Notes: generated by a model from the sequence alone, not told the origin. 64,000 bases of DNA from Rivularia sp. MS3 (GCA_019192545.1 JAHCMI010000052.1:1-64000), one strand, 5' to 3'; counted from the stretch's first letter, positions 47,619-56,745 are shown. Numbers and translations are program-made.

Positions 47619-47954
47619 TTACGCTTCGACTTTATCGTTATCGTATTCATCCATAATTTTTACACTGTGATGAAACCCGGTTTTCTTAATGGTATCCATC
47701 ACCATTTCTTGAGGACTAATTATATAAATATCGACGTTAGCTCCCATCTTTTGTTTGGCAAAAATTAATACTCGCAAACCAGCACTGGCCATATAAGTTA
47801 AATCTTTCATAAAAATGACTAATCGTTGTGGATTTGTCGCGGCTGCTTTCTCAACTTCGGTTTTAAATGTTGGTGCTGTCGAAGCTTTTAGTTCACCGGA
47901 TAAAATAATTTTAGCGGTGTTTTTTGTGGTTTCTAAAAGTGCGTTAAATTCCAT
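47619..47954 (-). CDS. STAS-domain anti-sigma antagonist, Slr1859-like
   Basis: The 111-residue protein is a single STAS domain. The phosphorylation loop reads LTYMASAGLRVLIF, with Ser57 as the likely phosphorylated residue by alignment to SpoIIAA-type proteins. It is directly upstream of the kinase gene (6 bp) and downstream of glgX (123 bp). Its phosphorylation state, set by the kinase and the IcfG-like phosphatase, would control binding to the kinase. Confidence 0.9.
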   Translation of the reverse strand: MEFNALLETTKNTAKIILSGELKASTAPTFKTEVEKAAATNPQRLVIFMKDLTYMASAGLRVLIFAKQKMGANVDIYIISPQEMVMDTIKKTGFHHSVKIMDEYDNDKVEA

Positions 47955-48077
47955 AGTTTTCTCCTGTTGCTTATTAGTTGTTAGTGGTTATTTATAGCAT
48001 TAAGTAATTGCTTGAGGACATTAATTAAATCTGAAACCTGCTGATTATAACTTTTAACCTTTAACCTTTAACCTTAT

Positions 48078-50189
48078 TCATCTTCCTACTAAAATAACTA
48101 CCGAACGAGAACCTACTAAAATTTCTTGCTGATTGTCTAATAAAGGTTCAACACCGGGTTGCCAACTATCTTGGGGGGAAGAAACTCCTGTATTCACAAA
48201 AACATGCCATTTTATAGAATTATTTAACTTGGGAATTTCAAAGCCGTGAGTTTCCCAATGCATGTTCATTGCGACATAAATATAATCATCTTTTTGATGT
48301 TGATTAGTTTTTCTACCGCATAACATAAATGCAGTTGTGCGACTAGAATCGCTAAAGTCTGGATTCCAAGCTCGAACACCGTGCCAAGTTATATCTGGAT
48401 AACCATTACTACTTTCTTGATTTAAGAAAGTTTTCTGTCTTAAAATTGGATGGGCTTTACGAAAGGCAATACAGTTTTTAACAAATTTGAATAAATCGGC
48501 ATTTTTTTCTAACAGCGTCCAATCGAGCCAATTGAGTTCGTTGTCGTGACAATAAGTATTATTATTACCTTGTTTAGAACGTCCAATTTCATCACCCATT
48601 AATAACATGGGCACACCCTGGCTAATCATTAAAATCGCCAGTGCATTTCGTATTTGTCGCTGTCGTAAACTATTTACCGATTGATTTTGTGTCCATCCTT
48701 CTATGCCACAATTCCAACTGTTATTACTGTTCTCCCCATCGTTATTATTTTCACCATTAGCTTGATTATGCTTGTCATTGTAAGAAACCAAATCGGCTAA
48801 AGTAAAACCATCGTGAGCGGTAATAAAATTAATTGATGCCGAGGGAGTGCGACAAGTATGTGCGTACAAGTCTGGGGAACCCTGCAATCTCAATGCCATA
48901 TCTTGAACGTTGCCATCACCTTTAATAAATTTACGGATGCGATCGCGATATTTTCCATTCCATTCAGCCCAGCGTCCATAATCGGGAAATGAACCAACTT
49001 GATAAAGTCCACCGGCATCCCAAGCTTCAGCAATCAGTTTACATTTAGCTAAAACTGGATCGAAAGCTAAAGTTTCTAATAAAGGTGGATTCGATAATGG
49101 TGCCCCCCAAGGGTCCCTTCCTAATATGGAAGCTAAGTCAAATCGAAAACCATCAATATGATATTCGCTTACCCAGTAACGCAAGCAATCTAAAACCATA
49201 CCGCGAACGATGGGATTATTACAGTTAAGTGTATTTCCGCAGCCACTAAAGTTGTAATAATAACCCTCTGGCGTAAGCATATAATAAGTCTGATTGTCAA
49301 TTCCCCGGAAGGAAATATAATGCCCTTGTTCGTTTCCTTCGGCGGTATGGTTGAAAACTACATCTAAAATTACTTCGATACCGTTTTGATGCAGGGCTTT
49401 AATTAAAGCTTTTAATTCGTCGGCTTGCATCCCTAATTTACCAGTGGCAGCATAACCGGCTTTAGGAGCAAAAAAACCTAAAGTACTGTAACCCCAATAA
49501 TTGTATAATGTTTCTCCGGTTTCTGTATTTAAACGAGAATTTTCAAATTCATCAAACTCGAAAATTGGCATTAATTCAACAGCGTTAATTCCTAATTCTT
49601 TTAAATAAGGAATTTTCTCGCTGATTCCGGCAAAGGTTCCGGGATGTTTAACATTAGAGGAAGGATGTTGTGTAAAACTACGAACGTGCATTTCGTAGAT
49701 AACTAGTTCTTCGGAAGGAATTTCTAAAAGACAATCGTCTTCCCAATCAAAATCTTCAAAGGCTATTTTAGCTCGGTGTTGATATATATCATCCCAATTA
49801 GGTTGTACTCCCCAAACATCGCGACCACCGATAAGTTTGGCATAGGGGTCTAAAAGTATTTTACTACTATCAAACCAATGACCTTGCTTAAAATTATTTG
49901 GCCCATTCATACGATAGCCATATTCAATATTTTCATAGTCTAAATCAAATACTACCATACAATAAACATTACCAATACGAAATTCTTTAGGAAAAGGAAT
50001 TTCCGCTATTGGTTCTGAAACATGTTTTTCAAATAATACTAAAGTACAAGAAGTAGCATGACGAGAAAATATTGAAAAGTTAACACCTCCCGATATTAAA
50101 GTAGCACCGAAAGGAAACGGTTTTCCGCAACGTAATTTAAATTTATCTTTGGTATGAGTAGGATGAATATCAATTCTTTCTATAAACAT
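48078..50189 (-). CDS. glgX: Glycogen debranching enzyme (isoamylase type)
   Basis: The 703-residue protein has an N-terminal CBM48 module (about 10-110: GATLISGGVNFSIFSRHATS) and a GH13 catalytic barrel. The conserved regions are visible: DVVFNHTAEG, HIDGFRFDLASILGRD with the nucleophile Asp, CKLIAEAWDAGG with the acid/base Glu, and NFITAHDGFTLADLVSYNDK. A C-terminal beta domain ends IFVGSRSVVILVGR-like. It hydrolyses alpha-1,6 branches of glycogen. In Synechocystis the matching gene (slr1857) also sits inside the icfG cluster, between the two STAS genes as here. Confidence 0.95.
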   Translation of the reverse strand: MFIERIDIHPTHTKDKFKLRCGKPFPFGATLISGGVNFSIFSRHATSCTLVLFEKHVSEPIAEIPFPKEFRIGNVYCMVVFDLDYENIEYGYRMNGPNNFKQGHWFDSSKILLDPYAKLIGGRDVWGVQPNWDDIYQHRAKIAFEDFDWEDDCLLEIPSEELVIYEMHVRSFTQHPSSNVKHPGTFAGISEKIPYLKELGINAVELMPIFEFDEFENSRLNTETGETLYNYWGYSTLGFFAPKAGYAATGKLGMQADELKALIKALHQNGIEVILDVVFNHTAEGNEQGHYISFRGIDNQTYYMLTPEGYYYNFSGCGNTLNCNNPIVRGMVLDCLRYWVSEYHIDGFRFDLASILGRDPWGAPLSNPPLLETLAFDPVLAKCKLIAEAWDAGGLYQVGSFPDYGRWAEWNGKYRDRIRKFIKGDGNVQDMALRLQGSPDLYAHTCRTPSASINFITAHDGFTLADLVSYNDKHNQANGENNNDGENSNNSWNCGIEGWTQNQSVNSLRQRQIRNALAILMISQGVPMLLMGDEIGRSKQGNNNTYCHDNELNWLDWTLLEKNADLFKFVKNCIAFRKAHPILRQKTFLNQESSNGYPDITWHGVRAWNPDFSDSSRTTAFMLCGRKTNQHQKDDYIYVAMNMHWETHGFEIPKLNNSIKWHVFVNTGVSSPQDSWQPGVEPLLDNQQEILVGSRSVVILVGR

Positions 50190-50265
50190 AGAAAATAGTT
50201 ATCAGTGAACAGTGAGCAGTGAGCAGTTATCATTATATTTATAATTTTTAATCATTAAGTCACGA

Positions 50266-50607
50266 TTATTTTTCTAGAAATAAAGCTAAACCGGTTGTGG
50301 CGTTTTCAGAATAATCAAAAAAATCTAGAAATCCGGTTATTGACATGGTATCTTTAATTTCTTCTGAAAGACCTACTACAACTATTTTGCCATTTTTAGC
50401 GGTTACTTTGCGGTAGGAAGATAGCAGCATCCGCAAACCAGCGCTAGACATATAAGAAACTTGCGATAAATCAATTATTAGCTGATTGCTAGATTCAATT
50501 AGTGGAAATATTTCTTGTTGAATGTCGGGAACGGTTCTAGAATCTACGCTATTATCTGCTATCTCTATAATATTTACACCTGCAACCGTTTTAGTATTGA
50601 TAGTCAT
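50266..50607 (-). CDS. STAS-domain anti-sigma antagonist, Slr1856-like
   Basis: The 113-residue single STAS domain has the loop LSQVSYMSSAGLRMLLSSY; Ser55 (next to Ser54) aligns with the phosphorylated Ser of such proteins. It is a second substrate for the same kinase and phosphatase pair. It lies 76 bp upstream of glgX and 6 bp downstream of the peroxiredoxin gene, all on the minus strand. Two STAS proteins with one kinase and one phosphatase is also the Synechocystis arrangement. Confidence 0.9.
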   Translation of the reverse strand: MTINTKTVAGVNIIEIADNSVDSRTVPDIQQEIFPLIESSNQLIIDLSQVSYMSSAGLRMLLSSYRKVTAKNGKIVVVGLSEEIKDTMSITGFLDFFDYSENATTGLALFLEK

Positions 50608-50613
50608 TTGCTT

Positions 50614-51177
50614 TTAACTATTGCTTACCAATTCTTCAGCTATATTAGATTGCGATATTGCTACTGTTCCTCTAACGGGATAATCATTAGTAGTAACGTA
50701 TTTGATTCCCGAGATTAAATCATCTATAGGAGGGCGAGCAAAAGGGGCGTTATTAACTCCAGCAAAGAATAAAGTTTTGTCAGATTTAATTAAGAAGATT
50801 CCGGGTTCGTTAAATAAATCTGGTTCGCTGGTAAAAGCTCCTTGGGATATATATAATCCCCATTTCGCCATTGATTCTACTGCGTGGTTGTACCCGATTT
50901 TAATTTCTTGTAAATTCCATTTAGCTTTTGTTAGTTTCGCTTTTTCTTCGCTGTCACCACTAATTGCAATAACATCTATATCTAACTGAGCAAATTCGTT
51001 TATCTTTTTATCTAATTCACCGACATAAGCTTTACACAGCGGACAATGTAAACCACGATAAAATACTATTAATTTCATGTTTGTAAAAGCATCTTCAGAA
51101 AGTTTCCAATCTTCCTCATTTAAGATGCTTACTTCTAATTCAGGAACTTTTTGTCCCGGCATAAGTTTGTGAGTCAT
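50614..51177 (-). CDS. Peroxiredoxin-like (AhpC/TSA) protein
   Basis: I start at the ATG at 51177 (MTHKLMPGQKVPELEVSILN), giving 187 residues. A longer frame to 51240 would run into a dispersed CGCAGAG repeat. The thioredoxin-like fold is shown by LIVFYRGLHCPLCKAYVGEL, with Cys45 and Cys48, and by DIDVIAISGDSEEKAKLTK. The C-x-x-C arrangement resembles the AhpC/TSA-like family more than classical 2-Cys peroxiredoxins. It probably reduces peroxides or acts as a disulfide reductase in the cytoplasm. It ends 6 bp before the STAS gene, so the two are likely co-transcribed. I do not recall this gene in the Synechocystis icfG cluster. Confidence 0.87.
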   Translation of the reverse strand: MTHKLMPGQKVPELEVSILNEEDWKLSEDAFTNMKLIVFYRGLHCPLCKAYVGELDKKINEFAQLDIDVIAISGDSEEKAKLTKAKWNLQEIKIGYNHAVESMAKWGLYISQGAFTSEPDLFNEPGIFLIKSDKTLFFAGVNNAPFARPPIDDLISGIKYVTTNDYPVRGTVAISQSNIAEELVSNS

Positions 51178-51220
51178 GATAATTTTTGATTTTTCTATTA
51201 TTAATAAAGTTCTGAGAGGC

Positions 51221-51256
51221 AAAAACCGCAGAGGACGCAAAGAGCGCAGAGAAAAG
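51221..51256. repeat. CGCAGAG-type dispersed repeat
   Basis: AAAAACCGCAGAGGACGCAA then AGAGCGCAGAG. Relatives lie at 36301-36328 and 56941-56975. This is a common cyanobacterial intergenic repeat. Confidence 0.65.
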
Positions 51257-51364
51257 AGATTTAGAGGAGAGAATAATTTGTATTTGTTTTATTTCCTAGG
51301 TTTAATTTCGTAACTAATAGTCTACCCCCTCTTCCCTCTCTACCCCCTCTTCCCCCTATCTCTA

Positions 51365-53188
51365 TTAAGTAGGCACAATTGTTACTTTTACTTTGACTCT
51401 TTTAGTGGTTTGAGGTAATGTTACAGTTAGCTTTTCTGCATCAAAATTACTGTAGCTATTCCCGTCTATTTCTACAGAATCAATTTTGATACTACCTGGT
51501 GGCAAGATGTCAGGAGAAACCCGCATGATATTATCGGGGAATCCTGATGGCATTGGTTTAAAGTAGAAATCCATCGGCTGTTTGGTTATCAATAAGTTGG
51601 TATAAACTGCTGCTAAATAACACAATTCGATGGAATGATAACCGCTCATGGCATGACTTCCTTTACCGCGCTCGTTACCGCTAGCAAGGAAGGGAATACC
51701 GTTAGCGAGGACGTTATAATAAACACCGCCATCTTCAGTATCTAAAAACCAAGCATTATAAAAGGATGCTGCTTCCCTAGCTAAACGCTGATAGTCATCT
51801 TTGCCAAGGATACCGTTCAATATCAAATATGCCAGAATGCATTGTTCCTGCTGCCACCAAGCTTTGCGATCGTGCCATACAAATCGGTAAACGCTTTCAC
51901 CTTCATCTAAAACACGTTCCATTACGTCATACCAACCACCCCGCTGTAAATCGCTGCCAAATCTAGGCATGATTTCGCCTATTTTTGTTGCTAAATCGAC
52001 GTATTCTTCCTTTAACTTCAGTGAAGACATCCGCATCAAATTCCAGGCTATTTTCAGGTTATGCCCAACTACAGCCCGATTTTGCTGCCATCCCCAGGTG
52101 GTATCGTGAGACCAGTCTGCAAAAAAGCGTTCCTGTACGAAAGGACTATTTTCATAATCGGGAAAACGTTTAACAATAGTGTCGAAGGTATACTCCAACA
52201 TATCTGCATATTCCTGTTTTCCAGTGGCTAACCATAGATTAATTAAATAAGCTGGAGCATGGTCGCCGACGGAGTTCCAATTTTTAGTACCCTTGTTCCT
52301 TCCCAAGGAATCGCTCATGGGATCGAGAGTTACCGGATCTATATGAGAGAAATAACCACCATGTTCCCCTTTATCTAGGAAAAAATCGTTAAACAGCTTA
52401 ATAGTAAGTTCGGTATCCTGCATAATCCGGGGGTCCCCGGTAACGCGATAGGTTTGAACTTGACCGGCTAACGCATAAATTTGTTCGTAAGCAGGAATAG
52501 CATCATAATCATCGCCAAATTCGGAAGCAAAGATTTTATGCTCTCGCTCTCCCTCTACATCAATTCCGTGATACCAATAAACTATACCTTCGTCTAAATC
52601 TAGAAACCGCATATGTTCGCGAAGATATTCGGTTCCTTGTTCGGCAGCTTCGAGAAACCTTTCTTCCCCGGTAAGCATATAAGAAGTCGCGAAACCATAT
52701 ACCAAACGGGAGATAGTATCGGTTTCTTGACGAAAACTAACAGTTGACTTTGCTCCCGATAAACTTATAGAAGTACGATAATGGCGGTAATTAATTTCTT
52801 CATCGCCAAACTGAGCTTTTAAATAAAAACTAGCTAAAGAGCGAGCTTGATCTACCCACCAATTTTGTTTTTCAAAAGCGAAATTATTCGACTTACGACC
52901 GACAAAGACTAAAGATTTGGCATCAAAAGCAGACTTATCGGGATAAAAGACTCCATAAGCGAACACATAGCGATTTTCTTCCGACAACATGGCTCGCATC
53001 GAACCAGTAGCATCAGGATAGCCTTCATCCAAATTTTGCAGCAGTTTAGCATAACTCATCGGACTGAGATTGCAATCAAACTCTCTACCATCCGATGTTT
53101 TTAAACCAAAACTATCGTTTTTTTCATCAAAATACGTTACGTATCCAGCAATTAAATCAGAAAATGTAAAATCTAACGTAGTACCCAT
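51365..53188 (-). CDS. AGE-family epimerase/isomerase, Slr1855-like
   Basis: The 607-residue protein has an N-terminal beta-rich extension (1-110) and an (alpha/alpha)6 barrel typical of N-acylglucosamine 2-epimerases: ETDTISRLVYGFATSYMLTG, EGIVYWYHGIDVEG, GGYFSHIDPVTLDPMSDSLG, WGWQQNRAVVGHNLKIAWNL, WWQQEQCILAYLILNG. His and Arg/Glu residues of the active site are in these segments. The true substrate is uncertain, since this cyanobacterial subgroup is longer than the classical 400-residue enzymes. In Synechocystis the corresponding gene (slr1855) is in the icfG cluster. Confidence 0.88.
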   Translation of the reverse strand: MGTTLDFTFSDLIAGYVTYFDEKNDSFGLKTSDGREFDCNLSPMSYAKLLQNLDEGYPDATGSMRAMLSEENRYVFAYGVFYPDKSAFDAKSLVFVGRKSNNFAFEKQNWWVDQARSLASFYLKAQFGDEEINYRHYRTSISLSGAKSTVSFRQETDTISRLVYGFATSYMLTGEERFLEAAEQGTEYLREHMRFLDLDEGIVYWYHGIDVEGEREHKIFASEFGDDYDAIPAYEQIYALAGQVQTYRVTGDPRIMQDTELTIKLFNDFFLDKGEHGGYFSHIDPVTLDPMSDSLGRNKGTKNWNSVGDHAPAYLINLWLATGKQEYADMLEYTFDTIVKRFPDYENSPFVQERFFADWSHDTTWGWQQNRAVVGHNLKIAWNLMRMSSLKLKEEYVDLATKIGEIMPRFGSDLQRGGWYDVMERVLDEGESVYRFVWHDRKAWWQQEQCILAYLILNGILGKDDYQRLAREAASFYNAWFLDTEDGGVYYNVLANGIPFLASGNERGKGSHAMSGYHSIELCYLAAVYTNLLITKQPMDFYFKPMPSGFPDNIMRVSPDILPPGSIKIDSVEIDGNSYSNFDAEKLTVTLPQTTKRVKVKVTIVPT

Positions 53189-53340
53189 ATTAATTATTAG
53201 TTTATGATTTGTGAAAAAGGTGAGAGGTCAAAGGTTAAAGGTTAAAGGTTAAAGGTAGAAATTGAATTTAAGCTTCAAATAAATCCAATTTTTAATTATT
53301 CCCAATGCCCAATGCCCAATGCCCAATGCCCAACTACCAA

Positions 53341-53955
53341 TTACCCAACAGCTACCTTTTGTTTCTTTTCTAATTCTTGCAAAAATACCTGCATAAATTC
53401 TTCGACGACACCGGGATGTCTACCAGAAATTAAGTTACCATCAATATGAGTTGCTGCGGTTTCTTCACCTTCGTAAACAATAGTTGCTCCAGCATTTTCA
53501 ACATCACAAAGAATGTTGTGAGCGCAGGTAACTTTACGACCTTTGAGAAGTTCTTTATCAGCACAAAATAACCACATACTATGACAAATAGTGCCAATTT
53601 TTAAATTGCCAGCATCCATTGCTTTAACAGCTTTACGTAAAAAGTTTACCGCTGGTGCTTGATTGGGCTGTCCTGCTTTTACTGATGGCTGGAAACGCAA
53701 TCTATCCATTGCATAACCACCAATTAAAATAATGCCTTTATAATCCGCTAAATTAACATTATTAACTTCTACGCTAACTGTAGCTTCTGCTTGATGGTCG
53801 TTGCCATTAAACTTCAGACTTTCTTGATTCCACAGATGAGACATATAGTCTACTTCATACCCATTTTCGGGAAAGAATTCCTTGAAGCGAAAATATTCGG
53901 TTTCGTCGAAATGTTCTTCAATTAAAACGCCAATTTTTCCTTTATTTGTAGCCAT
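53341..53955 (-). CDS. DJ-1/PfpI family protein, Slr1854-like
   Basis: The 204-residue protein has the DJ-1/PfpI fold: KIGVLIEEHFDETEYFRFKE, GIILIGGYAMDRLRF, and the nucleophile elbow IGTICHSMWLF with Cys124. It ends NLISGRHPGVVEEFMQVFLQ as in PfpI-type members. These proteins act as deglycases, chaperones or hydrolases, and which applies cannot be read here. It lies 152 bp upstream of the epimerase gene, the same neighbour as in Synechocystis. Confidence 0.9.
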   Translation of the reverse strand: MATNKGKIGVLIEEHFDETEYFRFKEFFPENGYEVDYMSHLWNQESLKFNGNDHQAEATVSVEVNNVNLADYKGIILIGGYAMDRLRFQPSVKAGQPNQAPAVNFLRKAVKAMDAGNLKIGTICHSMWLFCADKELLKGRKVTCAHNILCDVENAGATIVYEGEETAATHIDGNLISGRHPGVVEEFMQVFLQELEKKQKVAVG

Positions 53956-54030
53956 GATTATTTCCTTGTTGATAGTTAACCTTAAAACTTTTCTTTTCCT
54001 TGTTAAGGGAAAACCTCACCCCTGCCCCTC

Positions 54031-54198
54031 TCCTTAACAAGGATACTGTTGGCGAATAGTAGGTCAGACCCCTCATCCCAACGAATTAATAGGGATTTTA
54101 AGTTATCAGCAGGAGTGCGATCGCACTCCTCAAACCCTCATTTTTTTGGTTATTCAGGGGTGTCACCCCTGAATAACCAGCAGTATCCTTAACAAGGA
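54031..54198. mobile_element. 142-bp MITE-like insertion with 13-bp target duplication
   Basis: TCCTTAACAAGGA occurs at 54031-54043 and again at 54186-54198. Between them (54044-54185) is a 142-bp element with ends TACTGTTGG and CCAGCAGTA (9-bp inverted repeats, one mismatch). Inside are two perfect palindromes: AGGAGTGCGATCGCACTCCT (54111-54130) and GGTTATTCAGGGGTG paired with CACCCCTGAATAACC (54148-54178). The direct repeat looks like a target-site duplication made by insertion into a CTCTCCTTAACAAGGAGAG hairpin. Confidence 0.75.
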
Positions 54199-54209
54199 GA
54201 GGGGTAATA

Positions 54210-54575
54210 TTATTCAGCGGGACCGAGAATTTCATTTAACATGCCAAAACAACCGGCAGCTTTATTAAAACCAGCATAAACGCACATAAATAAAAGCAAT
54301 TCTTCGATTTCTTCGCGGGTAGCTCCCTGCTGCATTGCCATATTTACATGGGCACCGAAGGGATTTCCTGCTCCTGTTTGGTCTTGGTTGGCAACATCAA
54401 CGGCTATAGTAATTAAAGCTTTGGTTTTTTGGTCGATTAAAGGTAAACCCCAAGCTTCTCCAGCAACACGGGTACAAAAGTCACCAAATTTCGGATTAAT
54501 ACTGCTCAAACCCGCTTGCAATTCTTTATCATCTAAAACGGCATTTTTGTAATTCTTTGTTTCCATTGTTCCCAT
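54210..54575 (-). CDS. Carboxymuconolactone decarboxylase-like protein, Slr1853-like
   Basis: The 121-residue helical protein has the CMD fold: FGDFCTRVAGEAWGLPLIDQ, then KTKALITIAVDVANQ, GAHVNMAMQQGATREEIEEL, LLFMCVYAGFNKAAGCFGML. The C-x-x-C pair of AhpD-type members is absent, so a peroxidase role is unlikely. The decarboxylase reaction itself is not assured either. It is 5 bp after the SnoaL-like gene on the same strand, clearly an operon, and corresponds to slr1853 of the Synechocystis icfG group. Confidence 0.88.
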   Translation of the reverse strand: MGTMETKNYKNAVLDDKELQAGLSSINPKFGDFCTRVAGEAWGLPLIDQKTKALITIAVDVANQDQTGAGNPFGAHVNMAMQQGATREEIEELLLFMCVYAGFNKAAGCFGMLNEILGPAE

Positions 54576-54580
54576 AATAA

Positions 54581-55150
54581 TTACGCAGTTTTGATTAATT
54601 TCAATAGTTCATTTGGCGCAAAAACATCGCGGTAAAATGTCAATTGTTCTGTTTTCAAATAACAACCTCCTCGATGTCCGCGACGAACCCAAGTGACGTT
54701 TCCTTTAGCTATTGTTTCGTTGGTTTCATCATCTACACACTTCCATTCAAAAAAGGTATGTTCGCCGAAAAACATTACAATTGGCCATACCATTGTTACT
54801 CCCGGCTGTGCAATCAAAGCCCACCAATGTTGCTCTCTATCTTTTTGCTGTTCTAATCCTTGATAGGGGCCATCCTGGCAAAAATAAACCAAATCATCCC
54901 GGTATTCATCTGTTAAGATATCTCCTCTTCCCTGTCTCAAAGCTTCGCAATGAGTCGGCCACCATTCTTTATTTTCTTTTTCTATTTGTTGCAGCGTATA
55001 TGATGAATTAATTTCTGGTAATGTATCTTCTTTCTTAGAAATAATTTCTTCTGCCTGCTGAATTAATTTTTGTTTAAAATCCTTAGAAATTAATCCAGGT
55101 CTGGAATAGTCTGCGGATAATTCTTTATAATAGTTAATTCTTTTGGGCAT
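54581..55150 (-). CDS. SnoaL/NTF2-like protein, Slr1852-like
   Basis: The 189-residue protein has an N-terminal helical segment (1-60) and a SnoaL-like cone-shaped domain: NKEWWPTHCEALRQGRGDIL, then YRDDLVYFCQDGPYQGLEQQ, a middle HWWALIAQPGVTMV and the strand GNVTWVRRGHRGGCYLKTEQ. Such folds serve as polyketide cyclases, dehydratases or binding proteins; no specific catalytic set is clear here. It is the first gene of the cluster that continues through the CMD-like, DJ-1 and epimerase genes, matching the gene order slr1852 to slr1855 in Synechocystis. Confidence 0.8.
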   Translation of the reverse strand: MPKRINYYKELSADYSRPGLISKDFKQKLIQQAEEIISKKEDTLPEINSSYTLQQIEKENKEWWPTHCEALRQGRGDILTDEYRDDLVYFCQDGPYQGLEQQKDREQHWWALIAQPGVTMVWPIVMFFGEHTFFEWKCVDDETNETIAKGNVTWVRRGHRGGCYLKTEQLTFYRDVFAPNELLKLIKTA

Positions 55151-55354
55151 GGAAAATAACCTCCTGTATATTCATGAAGCTATACAAATAGTCTTGATGA
55201 CTATATTTATGTTGGTAAAAAACTCTAATACTGATAGGAGAAAACTATGGCTTTGTGGTTTTTAAGTCTTCAATCTTTTTCAATTTAAACCCGATATCAG
55301 ATTTGTATCAATGGAAAAAATATAGATATGGTGGAAGATTGTTGCGATATTTTT

Positions 55355-55411
55355 GTTCGTAGTTGCGCTTTAGCGCATCCGGGTAAGAGGCGCTAAAGCG
55401 CAACTACGAAC
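55355..55411. repeat. Perfect 22-bp-arm hairpin after the tyrosinase gene
   Basis: GTTCGTAGTTGCGCTTTAGC plus GC (55355-55376) is exactly mirrored at 55390-55411, with a 13-base loop. It starts 2 bp after the tyrosinase stop codon. No T-run follows on the minus strand, so it may stabilise or stop the transcript by structure alone. Half-related sequences (GTTCGTAGTTGCGCTTAAGC) occur near 2889, 7152 and 28556. Confidence 0.85.
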
Positions 55412-55413
55412 GA

Positions 55414-56745
55414 TTAAGATTTTGGCTTTAGTAATGCTTTTTCGCTACGGAGACGAGTTGTATCGTAGGTATACCCTAATTTACGAAAATCCAGCAGGTC
55501 TGCGGCAGTAATAATCCTATTAGTTTTAGGTAACATTGCCACTAAATCCGTATCGTTGAGATTTCCTGGTGTGGATTTGCCACCATCCCAAGGCCAAATT
55601 GGGTCTTTGAGATTATAGCCATAATCCATCCTTTTGGTGGGATAGAATTTTTCACCTGTATGTCCGTTGTCTTGCCACTGCGCCCATAAACGGTCTACGT
55701 TGGAATGAGTTAACCAAAAAGTAGGGTCGTAAGGGGAACTAAGGATACTCATCATTGTTCCTAGATTCCGAGCTTGGTTGGTGGGGAGGGCTGTTTTATC
55801 ATAATCTTTCAAAACCACTCCTCCAATCATTGCATGAGAAACAACATGAACGGCCCAATCTTCAATTATTTTGCTGTTCTCATCTAATCCAGTACCTCCT
55901 CCCTCTAACACTAAAGAGAAAATTTCATAGTCATCGAGATTCATCATGCGGTCGATGACTTCTTTAGGCATGGGATATTTATCGAAGGGAGGAATTCGCA
56001 AAAAGCGAATAATTTTTGGCCCTAATGATGTAAAGTTAATCGGTTCTATATGAATATCTTCATTCACAGTCCAGTCAGCGAAAGGCCCGGATTTAACTGG
56101 CCCTCCTTTAAAGGTTCCGACTCCGGGTATATCAACTGTTACGCCTTCACCATTCCCCCCCATAAAGTCATTGCTAAGCATGACATCCAAAGCTTTGGGA
56201 TCTGTCCAATCCCAGTACGGAATAGTAACGCTCGGATCTACCTTTTGCAAAGCATTTTCCAGGTCATCTAGCAACTGTCTATGCCAAGGTAAAAATGCCG
56301 GATGTCCGGGATGGGCGGGATTATAACCTGCTGCTGGTCCTTTCGATTTAAAGGGTTTCTCAAATCCAGCAACCATAACGTGCTGTAGAACAAGTTTGTC
56401 AAAAATACTGAGTTTACTTCCTTGGGGAATGGTATTTTTAACTTTTTTGAGAGCGTTAATGAATGCAGCTTTTTCTTCGGATGTTAAGTCTACAATACTT
56501 TTACGTACTGAAAGGTTCGCGTCTGATTTAGCCTCGGGATAGACTGGTGCCGGAAGAGAAGCCTTTGGCATAGGGGTCATTTCATAAGAAACACCATTAC
56601 GCATGGTTCCGGGTTGCGATATAGTCTTGGTATTTTTGGTGGAATTGCTCCATTGCGAACCGAACACAATTACTGTAGCTGTAATTGCCAGTATGAGGAC
56701 AAAGGCTAGAAGCGAAAATTTTTTGGTTTTTGTTAGATTTTGCAC
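55414..56745 (-). CDS. Tyrosinase-family type-3 copper protein
   Basis: The 443-residue protein begins with a signal or anchor helix (residues 10-28), so it is exported or membrane-bound on the periplasmic side. The CuA site is formed by His122, His145 or His148, and His155 in HPGHPAFLPWHRQLL. PYWDWTDP follows. The CuB site is His300 and His304 in WAVHVVSHAMIGG and His347 in SSPYDPTFWLTHSNVDRLWA. Tyrosinases oxidise phenols to quinones using dioxygen. It lies upstream of the SnoaL-like gene on the same strand, but 263 bp and a strong hairpin separate them, so it is probably its own unit. Confidence 0.93.
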   Translation of the reverse strand: MQNLTKTKKFSLLAFVLILAITATVIVFGSQWSNSTKNTKTISQPGTMRNGVSYEMTPMPKASLPAPVYPEAKSDANLSVRKSIVDLTSEEKAAFINALKKVKNTIPQGSKLSIFDKLVLQHVMVAGFEKPFKSKGPAAGYNPAHPGHPAFLPWHRQLLDDLENALQKVDPSVTIPYWDWTDPKALDVMLSNDFMGGNGEGVTVDIPGVGTFKGGPVKSGPFADWTVNEDIHIEPINFTSLGPKIIRFLRIPPFDKYPMPKEVIDRMMNLDDYEIFSLVLEGGGTGLDENSKIIEDWAVHVVSHAMIGGVVLKDYDKTALPTNQARNLGTMMSILSSPYDPTFWLTHSNVDRLWAQWQDNGHTGEKFYPTKRMDYGYNLKDPIWPWDGGKSTPGNLNDTDLVAMLPKTNRIITAADLLDFRKLGYTYDTTRLRSEKALLKPKS

